Shown here: positions 22,966 through 35,444 of the stretch, in pieces | How the letters are laid out: each line of letters begins with the position of its first letter | Numbering within the stretch: position 1 is the stretch's first letter | Position numbers and translations under genes: made by a program | The notes under the pieces: model-generated | What the model saw: only the letters and a program-made list of their open reading frames with translations | Told to the model about the DNA's origin: nothing | The model's database searches: none | DNA from: Plazaster borealis | Lineage: Eukaryota > Echinodermata > Asteroidea > Forcipulatida > Labidiasteridae | Direction of reading: 5' to 3' | Assembly (NCBI GenBank): GCA_021014325.1 | Contig: CM037472.1 | Location: 25,095,063 to 25,159,062, forward strand | DNA length: 64,000 nt

Positions 22966-25900
22966 TTTCACACAGACAGATGTCAGTTGAGAAAAATCAA
23001 AACGGTACTAATATTCATTAGTTTTTAAAACACAACATGAAAAGAGTATTTATGAAAGCCAGTAAAAAAGAAAAACAACTTGCAAATTGAGACATTTCCA
23101 CATGGCTGACAGATGGCTTCCCCTGTTTAACTCTGTAAAAGTCTCTGAAATATTTAAGACGTGGAAACACTAACGGAAAGGCACATAAAATATGCAGGAA
23201 AATGTTATAGTCATCATCTATCCGTGCGTAAGGCTGGGAGACGTGTTTACTCCTACTAGACTGAAAGCTGAAACTTTACGCATGCATAATGTAACCAACA
23301 TGAAAGAATCAACAGAGTTATTGCAGTGCTTAAACATTAAGATTGTTTGCTTAATGTTTACAGTTCACTATTCATGCAGAGAGTCTCTTTTGCTCAGCAA
23401 TTTTTCTGCGTAATTTTTTTTTCTACTTTCTTGTAGTCCTGAGCTTACATGCTGTTTTTCCAAAACACGTTTTTATTTCCATTGCATTGTTAAGTAAACC
23501 AGTACCTTGAGCCTTACGGATGGTATAATTTTTCCCATCACAGCTTAAATTCATCATGCATTCATGCAAATACACCTAAAACTTATTTACAATAGTGCAT
23601 TTTATAACTGCTCAAACTCACAAGTAGATTAAATGTAGTGCTAAAAATAATTTCTTTTTTTTGTCTTGGGGCCTTATTATCAGAAAATACAGTACAATCC
23701 GGAGCGATAAATTCTCACCCAACAGACGCAACCCTGAGTGTGTGTTTTGCCGTAACCAACGAATGACGACGAGCCTTCACAATAAATACCAAAATCATTA
23801 AAGCACACAATGTTAAATAGAATTGATACGAGGAATGAAGTCTAAATCTAAAGCTTGTTTTTCTGTCTGGGTGCTGCTTCACTCCTTAGAGACTAAATCC
23901 ATGGGTTACAGATACTCTTCCAGGACAATAGAAATATGTTTAAGACGAAATGTGATCCCGCGTCTGACAAGGAGCCAAGACGAGATAGTTGCGTAAATAT
24001 CTCCTCTTGGTTTATTTTCAATTTGGAACACACATCCCGACTTGTTTATCCTGTGCGAAACGGTCCCATGTCTTGCTCTGCCCGCGTAACACACAATTTC
24101 GGAAGGTTTGTTTGTTTGTAGAGAATCTTGGAGTGAAATTACACAAACAAAACAGAAAGTGATTGTAATGAGTTGTGTAAAAAATGAGACGAACCGGCAA
24201 AAAGGAAGAACAGTTTTTAAGAGGATCGACCAACCACCTGGGATATAAATGTTGCGTTCTGTTATTGAAGATTATTCAATTCAAGAATACTAAAAAGTTA
24301 ATTAACGTACATTTTACACCATTTAATGCACATGCAATTTTCTTTTTACCAAAGATCTTCCATTCTGTACGTCATCTTGAAAAGGTTCTCTGTTCCCCTT
24401 TCTCATCGAACTAAGAACCCATCGGACTAGAGTAATTTTTGTTTTCTCAAACGCCATGACTTTGTGAATTTTTCTCAGAAACGATGACATCATATCATTA
24501 CCCTGTGAAACTATAACATGATTGGTTTGTAAATTTTCAGGAGGTGCATATATGTCAGATAATTTTCACATAAAAGCCCAGAAATGAAAAGCAGCGCAAT
24601 TGATTTCTACATTAAAATCTACAATTTCACTGAGTTTTTCAGAGAAATTTTCAATTTGTTCTCATCACCAATAGCCAGGACCTTGAATTTTATTAAGAGT
24701 TGTATAAGAAACATTGTCCCCCGGCCATGACGCCTCCCTATCACCGATTATTTGTAATTCTTTACGACTGAGCATAAAAGTTGTTAATTTGTGCTTCTTG
24801 AAGGCTAGCCACATCTCAGCATACAATACACAGCAAGGCAAACTTAACGGAATTAGGTTTGACTGGGCTATTGCTTTCAAAAGAGCTGTATAGAGCTGGA
24901 TTACGAGCATGTCACAGGTTGAGATTATTTAAATTTAATATATAATGAACTTAACAGGCTTCGATCGCCCTTTTCGAAAACATCTTCATAAAATAGGCTC
25001 TACAGGATAACATGCCCTGAATGTCCGTGACACAGACATGTTTCTGGAGATGCAAGCTAGTGCATTCTTAAGATGTATGCCTAAGCTTCAACTGGAGTGA
25101 CAAAGATGCATGCATGCCTGTCGCACCGAGCTATTAAAATGGGGGGGGGGGTTTCAGCAACATGGTTATGCAAGCTGTGTTATGACGTCACTGACAGTTT
25201 TTTATAGTACAATTTGATTGTGTCACACGACCACAAGACCGACGCCACTACAGGGGCAAGCGGGAGGGAGAAATCCTAGACACTCGGACGGGAGAGACAT
25301 GGGCTTCCAAATTGACTCTAATCAAATAGACTGGCGGTGTACAAATGTGTGAATTTACATTGCCAAAGAAGGTCTTCAGGTGCCGATGAAAAAGGGCTAT
25401 GTGTGGGGGGAGAGAACACAGTGCAATCCGGTACTTGATAAGACCACTTCTTAATGGTGGTGTGGTCACTGTCGTCAAATTTTAAAACAAATCTTCTTAT
25501 TGCGCTGCGTAAGGGTTTTTTTCTGGGTCACTGGAGACTTCACATAATACATTCGCATGTGTGAAGACTGTTGGTCAATATCTTTCCTTTAAGATTCGGA
25601 AAACACACAAAAGACCAGGGATTTTCTGAAACTGTTCATTATATGTTAATATTGAAAAGTGATATAACAAAAGTTATCATGGATTAAATTATGGTGATAT
25701 TTTGTCTGTGTTACACTCTTTGGACAAAGCATATTGTGTTTGCATTTTATCAGATAACATGGAAACATGAGCCCAAATTTGTTTATTTCCATGCTTGTAT
25801 TGCAAAGAAAACTGTACAGCAAAGATTTTTCAACAACAAATAACCATCACATGCTTTGAATCTTTTGGAAAGCAACTTTGTTGGCATCATTGTTGGGAGA

Positions 25901-26144
25901 CAAATGGGGAGGAAAGTTTTTTGTAGACAGCATTTAAAATAAAATTACATCATGTTATTAAGAAAAGTTCTTGACTCCAACAATTCTCATTCATTGTTTC
26001 CAACCACTGTATGTCTGATACTTTGCTCTCTCGTAAAGTAGAGCAAGGCATTTTTCCCTTAGTAAAAGGCATCTCTACGAAGGATTTCTACTGGAACATT
26101 TCAAGGGGTAAAAGGGCATTGCCCAGGGGTGTAGAGGCAACTGC
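22966..26144. other. non-coding interval
   Basis: No exon or repeat family recognised. Contains an 11-base G run at 25141-25151. The stretch 23690-24120 is richer in CpG and short binding-site-like words than its surroundings (see findings). Confidence 0.45.
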
Positions 26145-26494
26145 CTCGAAGAAGCTTTGGCGTTGTCGGCAGTAGAGTGTGGGTTCGAATCCCGGTCATG
26201 ACACGTGTGCCCTTGAGCAAGGCACTTAACCATAATTGCTTCGTAAAAAGTTCGGAAGGTAGTGCATTCTACTCTGCCACCCAGGCTCCTAGTTGATGAT
26301 ACCCATGCCCATGCATCCTTACGGACTGTGAAGGGGTTAACCCTGTTTCAGCCCTAGGAGTAGGTGGCAACGTGCCCCTGGTGACAGTTGATTTGGGTCG
26401 ACAGCCCAAACCAGTTAAGTGTAGCCCTCACCTTGAAGTGGCCCTCCGGCCTTGTGATGTTAGGCGATATCTCATAAAAAAATTTTAAAAAATG
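26145..26494 (+). mobile_element. tRNA-derived SINE with A/T-rich tail
   Basis: An A-box-like TGGCGTTGTCGG at 26158-26169 and a perfect B box GGTTCGAATCC at 26182-26192 identify a pol III tRNA-type head. The body includes CCCTTGAGCAAGGCACTTAA, which I recall as a common SINE-body word in marine animals. After ~270 bp of GC-richer body it ends in an A/T-rich tail at about 26468-26494. It differs in body sequence from the SINE at 1621, so it is a second family. The left boundary is approximate. Confidence 0.8.
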
Positions 26495-27289
26495 AATCAC
26501 GCATTGTAATGGTAATAATGGGAGATTTCTCAACCTTAAAATATGATGGCGTTAATAATTGAATCTATACAGTATAAAGTACGTGGCAATTTCGTTGTGA
26601 AAATGTATATCAAGTACAAAGAAACAAAACAAAGAGAGAGACAGAAGAAGAAAACAAAATTGAAAATCTAATTAGGAAAGCGTTACCCTATGTATTGGGC
26701 ATTAGGTAAGACAAACACTCTCCAACAGACCAACGTGCATGGTCTTGATTCAACCTGATTCAGAAAACAATCTTAGCACAGATTCTGACCCATCAATTGG
26801 TCATCCTCCCTCTGGCAATCTACGGACAAAATCACATAAACCTTCAAAAAGTAATTAACTGCACACATTATATCGTAGTAGCTGTGCGATGGTTTGGAGG
26901 GAGTGGGGGGGGGGTGGTGGTAGGGAGAACAGTGGTCAACAGATGTGATTTGATCCAATATTGTTTACCCTGGTTCTTAGTGCTCTACTCTGTGGGAGTT
27001 TGGACATATAGGTAACTGCATTTTTAATCTGGGGAAATTAAAGGCATCTCGCAGGCAGCAATATCACTAAACCGTGACACATCATTCATTTCTTTGGTGG
27101 GACACATGACGCCATTTTACATAGAGAAATTCAATTCCTAAATCAATGACAATGCTGCACAATGAAAAAAATTTTCAACTGGGTTAAACCTTTTTTAGAA
27201 GAAGGATATTTATAGAAGAAGGATATTTTGTTCAATGAGTTAACAATTAAAAATACTGCCCCCAAAAGTAACACAAATTTCAATAAATT
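26495..27289. other. non-coding interval
   Basis: No gene seen. Includes a G-rich stretch at 26897-26930 with a 10-base G run and a small AGAAGAAGGATATTT doublet at about 27196-27228. Confidence 0.45.
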
Positions 27290-27357
27290 GTTGCAAATCC
27301 GACAACCTGATGAATAAGCTATAGTAGTGTGTTAGCTTATTTCATCAGATTTACAAC
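27290..27357. other. imperfect hairpin
   Basis: GTTGCAAATCC...CCTGATGAATAAGCTA (27290-27321) is the inverted counterpart of TAGCTTATTTCATCAG...TTTACAAC (27333-27357), with an 11-base loop. The left arm holds a ~7-base insertion. Possibly a small foldback element. Confidence 0.55.
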
Positions 27358-27708
27358 AAAATGCATGGAACATCTGAACAATAAAAAAAATATACTAATA
27401 TTAAAAAATACATGTTTAATATATGACATCTTACATCACCTTCGTAGTACAAAATACATCTGAAAAACCTTAAATTTATTTTACAATGCAGTTATTTTGA
27501 AGTAGGCATTTGAAAAAGGCAGTTCACAGACCTCGCATAGAAAAATATCATATTACATTATCAGCTATTATTTCACAATTTAACAAAGTCCAATATAATT
27601 GATAATCCCAGCCTGAAGTAAAGCAGCTTTAAGGATACTATGTCCGGCTTTGAAGATGCCCCTCAGTCTTTCTGCAGGAAAAAACAAAAATGCAGCAAGG
27701 GTCGAGGA

Positions 27709-27736
27709 GGGGAGGTGGGACAGGAGGGGGAGGGGG
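27709..27736 (+). other. G-quadruplex motif
   Basis: G-runs 27709-27712, 27717-27719, 27726-27730 and 27732-27736 with loops of 4, 6 and 1 bases. Just 3' on the minus strand is a pyrimidine-rich stretch ending TTTTTTCCTGCAG, an acceptor-like signal. Confidence 0.65.
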
Positions 27737-29990
27737 AACTGCTTACAGCGTACAAAGCCATGTACATGGTGTTGTACAACGTTAACACTGTTAATCAACA
27801 TCTTCAAATAAAGCCAGCACATGCAGCTCCATGTACAGGAAACATTACAGCCCATATTATGTATGCCCAGGACTCTACCAATGACGACACGGTAGATGCC
27901 TGCCCACGCCATCCTCAAAACAGCTGCCGTTATATGCACTCAACATTGTTAATGTTCCATCCTTATTGCCTGTGTCTCTTGGGAATGGAGGTAGTATGTG
28001 CTCAGCAAGAAAAAACACAACTTGCCTCCTTGGTTTGTTTTTGTTTTTTAGGCAGGATGAAATTCATCAGGATACAAAACCCTGTCCGATTGAAATGTCA
28101 CGAAGACAATATAGTTATGCGGTAGTCGTCAAATGAAAAAAGCGTAACGTCTTGCAAGCAAAACATGACATCTTACATTGACATTTGACGAAGGATAAGT
28201 CACATTGAGGAGATCTTTACGACTTAATTGAACACAGTCCTCCTTTATGCGTAGGATGTACTTAACCGTTAAATGTAAAAGTGCAACATTTGATTTTAGA
28301 AATTAGAAAACTGGTCTTGTGAGTAAGAACTCAGGTTCTTGTTTTGTCAGCAACAACAATGACAAATGAGAACTGACTCAGACTTATACAATTGGAATAT
28401 ATACAAGTTTCAAAATTTGATGCTGGAAATTTGGTGTGAATTTGTTGAAAAAATTCTATGCAGTAACAGCACATTTGTAAAAATACATCAGAAGGGACTA
28501 CTTATGGCATTGATAATAATTGGCATAAAAGACTACTGACACTATCTTCACGTTAATGTGTACATACATGTACAAGGTTCAACCACTTGGTCACTTTAAA
28601 ATCATCAAATGAATACATGATTTTTCTTACATGGAGAATATTTGAAGAACGGATCGATAGAAGTCAAACTGTGACAAATTCCTACACGGCAAAACAAACA
28701 ATGACATCGCAGCACATACACACACACAAACACCCAAGACCTGTTTGGAGTAGGCTAAGAGACCCCTTTTCAAAATATCAGTTCACCACGTATCGATCTT
28801 CCCCGAGCAAATTTTTCCGTTCTCAACAAATCCCCGAGACCGCCAGACGAACCTGACATCATAATTTGCTTATGAACCGCGATCAGGCATCGCGGTGAAG
28901 AATACCGGCTCAAGCTTTCTTCCCAGGCTATACAGTGCTGTTCACAGTTGAACAGTAATTCTGGATTTACTGTAAGGGTCAGGTCACACACCGATCAAAT
29001 CCTGTGCTGGCCAAGCGATCCCCAATTCTTTTAAGTGCAATGCAAGTTGCCCATTGCCCCTCTGGCTGTGATATAAGGCAATGCTGTAGAGCAGTGCGGT
29101 GTCTGCGCAAATACAAGCGGTTGTAAAAGAACCAGCATCCACGGCATGAGCGCATGAAATTATACAAATTAAATTTCCAGTTCTTTGGAAGGATGCTGAT
29201 TATTGTGGTGTTATGCCTTTTGTCTTCAAGTAGTAGCTGGCTGTCTTGTGGTTTAAATTTAATCATAGGCCTTAAAAAATTATTGTACTTGCACAAACCT
29301 CCCCTTTCACCCCTGTGGCAAAAATCTCATTTTTGCCAATAACATACATTTGTGGATCTTCTAAATTGTATCAAAGAAATTTTGTTGCTGTGACTGCACA
29401 AATATGCTCGCTCTGAAATACTGCAGTTGGATTTATTTCCATTTGGATCACTCTCAGTTTGAGCCGTGGATTTCACGGCAGTGAAGAGTATAAACACCTT
29501 GTGTGGCATCGAAGTATATTGGTTATGAATGTATGAATGACCACATGTCTACTATGAAATCAGCAAAATGAAATATTTAGACAAACCAAAAACACAGCGT
29601 CCTGCTGTTATAACAACACATTTGAATGGATTGAGAGATCTTTAATTTTTTACCACATCTATACACCAATGAAAATGTTACAATTTACTTTTAAGATGGG
29701 CATACAGCTCTGGAAGGCTTGAGTATACTTGGAACAGGTTTTGCTTGTGCACTGAGCTTGCAAAGGTTATTATGGAGAAGGACAACAAAACAAGATATTG
29801 AAATACAGTTAGCACCAATGCTTTCTCATCAGAATTTATGAGTTTGGGGGCACCCCTTGAATCACCCAAGCCCCTGTACAGGCTTACAAATGATTCCAAG
29901 CAAGTAATTCACATGTATTAGGCCTATATGCAAGTTTGTGAAATACTATAAATGATTAGGTACATTCAACCAGAAGTACACAGAGGTTAC
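27737..29990. other. non-coding interval
   Basis: The plus strand is open for 161 codons from an ATG at 27640 to 28125, but the translation shows no recognisable domain and is interrupted by acceptor-like signals on both strands, so no gene is called. A GC-rich perfect hairpin lies at 28876-28896. Confidence 0.35.
28876..28896. other. perfect hairpin ACCGCGAT/ATCGCGGT
   Basis: Eight-base perfect arms with a five-base loop (28884-28888), GC-rich inside AT-rich DNA. No associated gene or terminator context. Confidence 0.6.
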
Positions 29991-30117
29991 GGGGGGGGGG
30001 GGCCTCTGTTGCCCTGGTCTTGGCCTTGGTAGCCCCTTCAAAGGTTTTCCAATGGAAGTGACCTTTGCAAAATGAAAACGGCCTTGCGCTTTCAAAGGTG
30101 AAATACCAGGCCTGCAA
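29991..30117 (+). mobile_element. short dispersed element (GGCC...CCAGGCC type)
   Basis: After a 12-base G run (29991-30002) the segment reads GGCCTCTGTTGCCCTGGTC, GGTAGCCCCTTCAAAGG, GAAGTGACCTTTGCAAA and ends in a GGTGAAATACCAGGCCTG-type word. Similar blocks (GGTGCCCTTTGCAAAG, TGCCCCTTCAAGGG, AAGGCCT) occur at 56340-56500, so it belongs to a dispersed family of unknown class. Confidence 0.5.
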
Positions 30118-33054
30118 AGAATATTTTGAAATCTCAATGTTCCACGGCAAGTTTGTGACCACTATACGGGTGTCAAGACGAAGGTTGAGAACCGTAGAAG
30201 TAGGTCTCAGTAAAGGTCTTGCGATCCCTTACGGATGACTTTTCCCTCAGTAGTAACCTTGACTGGTGGCGCTACGTTCATGGCTGGTTAGCAATCTAGA
30301 AACTCAGCAGCTTGAGATAGAATGAGAAAGAGATAGATAGAGAGAGAGCGAGAGATAGAGGGTGAAACATCACGTCATGATCCAGTCTGTTGCAGTCACA
30401 TTCCTCCATGTTGACGCTGCTTCGTTCCCTTGCGTCACCAGAGACCTCTGAGCTAAATGCCACAGGCGATGCGTACAGGCAAACCCACTATATCAATTAA
30501 CCAATGGCCTAATAAGCACTCCACACCTTCATACCCTGCTGTGACCATCATGCAATTCCGTGCATAACAATGTGACAGTTGAAAAAATTGTATCATATCT
30601 GAAAAAAAACACCATATCCCTAGACAAAAAAATGAACCTAATTACTGCATTGTTCTTTACTACCAATGTATTAAGATACTTTTTATCTAATATAATATTG
30701 CATTCAACTGTTATGACCATCACATTATAATTTTGTTTTACCTGGTTTCATGCACTTGATAGACAATGAGGTTTATTTATTTGTTGAAATAATATTTGGG
30801 TATTAACAAAATTAACTCTCAACATTAGACAAAGTCCACCATTCTGATTTGATATTATACAAAAAAACATGCATTGGTTTATGTAAATTATGTACAAAGC
30901 TCCAAAACAGTCTGTTTGTTTGCTTAAAAAAAACTGTTTAAATTTTGATGACAATTTCAAAGGTTAGTTTTACGATATGTTTTCCTTTTTTTAAAGCAGG
31001 AACCCCCTCCCTTTAAGTAAGAGACTTGCTGATTGACCTTGAGATCTTTAATGCCAGCCCACTTTGGTAATTATTGTATGTCATCAAGATGATCCAATAA
31101 ATAATCAACCTCCATCATAACTTTGCCATCCCTGGTTCAAGCCTTACGTCAACATATAGGGGGGGGGCCCACTGGTCAACAGGCAACTACATGGTGGTGT
31201 TGAGATTCCCTCAGCCTGCGCATCAAGCTAATGGTGCTGTGACAGACACGCTGGTGACATGAAGTACCATATGCTGGGGACCCGTGCTGGTTGGTGTGGT
31301 GGATTTCTCTAACCTTCCTCTACTCTCATCCATCTCTCTCTCTCTCTCTGACATTCCTCTCCCCCACTACTGGTGTACTTTCAATTCTGGATTTGGGTGT
31401 TGGTTTCATGAAACGCAGCGTGATGCTACGTAGATAACAAAGATTGTCACTTGCCGGCCTTGTCTCTGTGCCAGTGACAGCGGTGTTTCTCTTGCAGGGA
31501 ACTCTACATTATCTGGATTCCTCAATGTTCAGCCCAACATTATCACTTGAAAAAAAAAGTCTCCCCGACAAAATGTGTCTGAAAATAGCGGTGATAATAA
31601 TTCCTGGCTGGATAGACTACATTTCAAGTAATTTGTTGTGTCTTTGGGGTTGGTGTCATAGATGATCAGATCACTTGGCATTTCAACTATGTAGTCTCAG
31701 AATCGTTGGTGTACGTGGTTTAGGCATGGTAGTTGTCACTGTATCGTATTGCAGATGAGAAGTTGTCATAATTCCTCGGTTTTCAGATACAATTTTTTTT
31801 CCTAATCAAGAAGTTTCCACAATTACAGAAATTTTATCAGATACATTTATAACCAACTGTGAAGCCCACTTTCTTGTAAAAAGTACTAGAAAACCTGTTA
31901 GCTAGATAAAACTTACACAGTTTATCTGAAAATTGGACTCCATGCTTTCGAGGTGATATACGCCTAAGTCATGTAACTGAGAAGACACTGGAACAACCTG
32001 CTTACGTAACCGAGCCAAACCCAAACATTTAAACACACTTATGAGGGGCACACCACACCCTACACACAGTTAGGCCAGACATAGTAAAACAAAAAGAAGA
32101 AGACTCAGGCAAAGAGTTGGAGGAGAATATAAAAAGTAAAGTTAGAGGAGAAGGACAAACACGTTAAGGGGTGTGCACCCCAGGCTGGCCTACACTTCAC
32201 CAATTGAATCAGCCTATTTGGAATGCTGGACTAGTAGGCCAAGCCATCCTATTTTTATCATTCTTTGGCAGGTGGCATCTCCAGTGCAGGGCAGATGGGC
32301 CCAAGGGAGGTGTGCTTATGGTAGGGATGTGTGGGAGGATGCACAACCTGCAACCGATCGCATAACGATTTCTCGATGGTTAATTATAATATCAATTTAA
32401 TAGTAATGATACCGGTGTAGCCTTGATTTTTTAACTCACGCCTCGGGCGGCTTACTCCCCTCTCTCTATAATAACCCTTCCCTTATTCCGTCCATCGCAT
32501 ATGACCCTGGAATTACACCAAGGATCTTGAGACCTTCATGTCTGTGATAATATTGCGCTGTGACAGCGGGCAAGCAATTGACCAACCATTCATGTAGTAT
32601 TTTTTTCATTTGAGGACGAAGTGTTTTAGGAAATTCTAGAGGGCTTTCCAGAAAAAGGCTTTTGCATGCAGTTGATTGTCTAAACATAGGAATCACTGCC
32701 TCAGGAAAGTAGAAATAGTGGTGATTTATTACAATTTTGTTTATTTATCGATTTTTAGGTTTTTTTTGCAACATTCGTGCATGACTTGTCAAGCTCTCGT
32801 TTTCTTGAAATGACATTTACTTGATATGCGTACATGACTACATTTAGAGGTCATTGCTTGTTAGAATCAGATGCACAAGCATTCTTGAGATCACCCCCCC
32901 CCCCACCATTCCCAGTGGGTTCTTATCTGCTCCTTGCACTTGCATCAAGCGATAACAGGCAGGGTGCCAAAACCCACAAGGTACAACTTGTAAATCCTCC
33001 GCATCAATGTTGACTTAATCCTTCTGCTGATATTTTTTCATTTTTTTTGGTCGT
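30118..33054. other. non-coding interval with simple repeats
   Basis: Holds a GA-rich tract (30321-30362), a (CT)n run (31333-31349), a G run (31159-31167), a C run (32894-32904) and a GC-richer block at 32160-32360. Acceptor-like GTTTCTCTTGCAG near 31497 is followed by an unrecognised 56-codon frame without a donor. Confidence 0.45.
31333..31349 (+). repeat. (TC)n microsatellite
   Basis: Eight TC units inside a longer pyrimidine-rich stretch. Confidence 0.85.
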
Positions 33055-33416
33055 TTAAAGCACATCCGGCACATTAGTAAATGTCAAAGACCAGTATCCA
33101 CACTTGATGTGACCCAACATAAACATGAAATAAAAAACCTATGAAAGTTTAAGCTCATCAATCGGTCATTATTTTGAGTCACGAGAAGAAGAAAAAAAAA
33201 ACAATTTAAATGTTTTTACTGTTTTCAAACGTTGAGTTTTGGTCTCGCGAGATCAAAACTAATTGTTTCGCTCATTTCTCATAAAAACTATTGCATTTTA
33301 AGCAAAAATATTTCATAGGGAGTTTCCTACCATGACCGTCTTTATACCATGTAAGTTGTGTGCAAATCTGTGAACATTTATTTTTTCACTCTTACCAATG
33401 CTATGCACACCCTACA
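33055..33416 (+). mobile_element. TTAA MITE family C
   Basis: Starts at TTAA 33055-33058 (TTTAAAGCAC). The left half resembles family A (TGTCAAAGACCAGTATCCAC and AGTTTAAGCTCA words), while the right half is different: ACCATGTAAGTTGTGTGC, CTTACCAATGCTATGCACAC. The centre is the palindrome AGTTTTGGTCTCGCGAGATC with its complement, at 33235-33260. The right TTAA has been lost. No coding capacity. Confidence 0.85.
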
Positions 33417-33867
33417 TGAATTTTCCAAAATCTACAAAACCCTAATCAAGCTGTGCATACTCCGTATCTAGGACAACTCCAACCTGAAGCAATTGACATA
33501 TCTGAAACAACTACACACAGCAGATCCTAATGCTCAATGCTAAAGGTTCTTTTATCAAACTGGTGAAGCGTACAGACATACAAAAGCCTACAAATCCATC
33601 TCGGTCATGCAGTTGCGATTACTGTAAGTTGTTATGCTACATGAAGGCTTGACAACATCATAATTACAAGGTGTGAGTGTTATACTAAAAACAATTCATT
33701 ACAGGCACACAAGGAGATTCCAAAAGTATCTGGTTCCGCTTCCCTGCTCAGTTTTATCCCTGTAATTTGGAAGACCTGCCACATCATATAAACTAACAAA
33801 ATTCAGATTTATAAAAAAAACAGTCTTATTCAGGGTTTTTTTTAAAACAAAGTAATGCTTAAGGTTA
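33417..33867. other. spacer between MITEs
   Basis: About 450 bp without a recognisable feature. Confidence 0.5.
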
Positions 33868-34235
33868 TTAAAGGTATTGTACACGTTTGGTAATGACTCA
33901 AAACAAATATTAGCATAAAAACTTACTTGGTAACAAGCAACGGAGAGCTGTTAATAGTATAAAACATTGTAGGAAACGACTCCCTCTGAAGTAACGTAGT
34001 TTTTGAGAAAGAGGTAATTTCTCACTAAAATAATTAAAACTTCTTGCAAGAAGTTTTTATCTGAAAGCACACTAATTTGTACAACAAGGGTGTTTTTTCT
34101 TTCATCATTTTCTTGCAACTTCGATGACCAATTGAGCCCAAATTTTCACAGGCTTGTTATTTTATGCATATGTTGGGATACACCAAGTGAAAACACTGTT
34201 CTTTGACAATTTCCAAACATGTTCAGTACCTTTAA
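33868..34235 (-). mobile_element. TTAA MITE family A, full length
   Basis: TTAA at 33868-33871 and 34232-34235. The intact central AACTTCTTGCAAGAAGTT palindrome is retained at about 34039-34056. Very close to the copy at 15595, apart from a short deletion after the palindrome. Confidence 0.92.
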
Positions 34236-35125
34236 TGATATTTTATAGACATCTTTAATTATGGCGGAATAGTTTTGGGTTTTACGGGACTCAATACATT
34301 AAGCCAATTTTAAGAAAACTATTTATTTTAAACAAGGCCTCATGCCTAAGAGCTTATGTACATCTTTGGTTGTTGATCTTACATGGGATTGCATTTCTGA
34401 CAAAGAAAAAATGTGGAGAATATATTTTTCAGGTGAATATTATTTTGACACAAATTCAAATGTATGCTTCCGTACCGTACCCTTGCGTTAAAAAAGAAGA
34501 AGTGTGGTTAACTCTTTGAATGTCATGTCAAACCCTCACTGGCACCTATCTTATCTACTCAATGAATTGGCGAGTAGTAGAATAAGTGAAAGATCTTCCC
34601 CACTGTTATCAGAAATGTCACTGCAGTCAAGCCAGGCCATCTGTGCTTTCCATTTTGGGAAGCGACCCGAAACTGTGGCCCACTTTTGTCATCTTCTTCA
34701 TTATCTTGTTTTTTTCCCCCACCTCTTTCCTTCACATGAGTCAATAATAACGCACAAGACGTCATGTGAAACATATTGGAAAATGCACTTTGGAACAGCG
34801 ATTATTAGAAAACCAGTGAAGCTGACTTTATGACAGTGACTCGGCCAAATTGCTCTGATTTTTCACAGCCGATATGTTTACCTAGTCCAAATATATATAT
34901 ATATTGATATCTTTTGTGTACCCAAATTAGATAGATGTTGTTGGCACATGGTGGATTCCTTGCCAACACAATTTCTCTTAAAACTAAGCGTTATCTAAAA
35001 CATTGTTTCAAGTGTAAAATTGAAAACAGCTTGTGTCAACGATATTTGTCTGAAATTAAAGATGAGAAATGTGAATTTCATATTCAATATCTATCTGAGA
35101 GAAATACATAAAACTCATCCTTTTT
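34236..35125. other. non-coding interval
   Basis: A 109-codon open stretch (34504-34833) starts at GTG, not ATG, and shows no domain. A TA repeat lies at about 34890-34904. No gene called. Confidence 0.4.
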
Positions 35126-35444
35126 CAGAATCAATGATTATTCTTCTAAATATATATATCTTTTTTCTTGATTTAGAGAGAAACTGTTCACTTTTAGTTT
35201 ATCACATAAAACCATATCTTAACACAGAGTCTTAATCAGTAAACAGAATAAATAATGTACTGTAGATGTTGCAGGGAAAATATTGAACAAGTAAACAGAA
35301 TCAACAATTATTCTTGTCGTTATATACATATCTTTTCTCTTGATTTAGAGAGAAACTGTTCACTTTTAGTTTATCACATAAAACCATATCTTAACACAGA
35401 GTCTTGATCAGTAAACAGAATAAATAATGTACTGTAGATGTTGC
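35126..35444 (+). repeat. ~172-bp-period segmental tandem duplication
   Basis: Two copies (about 35126-35273 and 35296-35444) align over ~148 bp. The downstream 110 bases, from GATTTAGAGAGAAACTGTTC to TACTGTAGATGTTGCA, differ at only about one position (AATCAG versus GATCAG). The first ~40 bases are much more diverged, so identity falls sharply at one side. This suggests gene conversion or a duplication edge within the unit. Confidence 0.85.

Noticed and set aside
27640..28125. 161-codon plus-strand open stretch from an ATG
   Set aside because: No recognisable domain, covers a G-quadruplex-forming purine tract and several splice-like signals on both strands; length is compatible with chance across six frames.
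33235..33260. TCTCGCGAGA as a promoter element
   Set aside because: It is the central palindrome of a MITE; other copies have different palindromes there.
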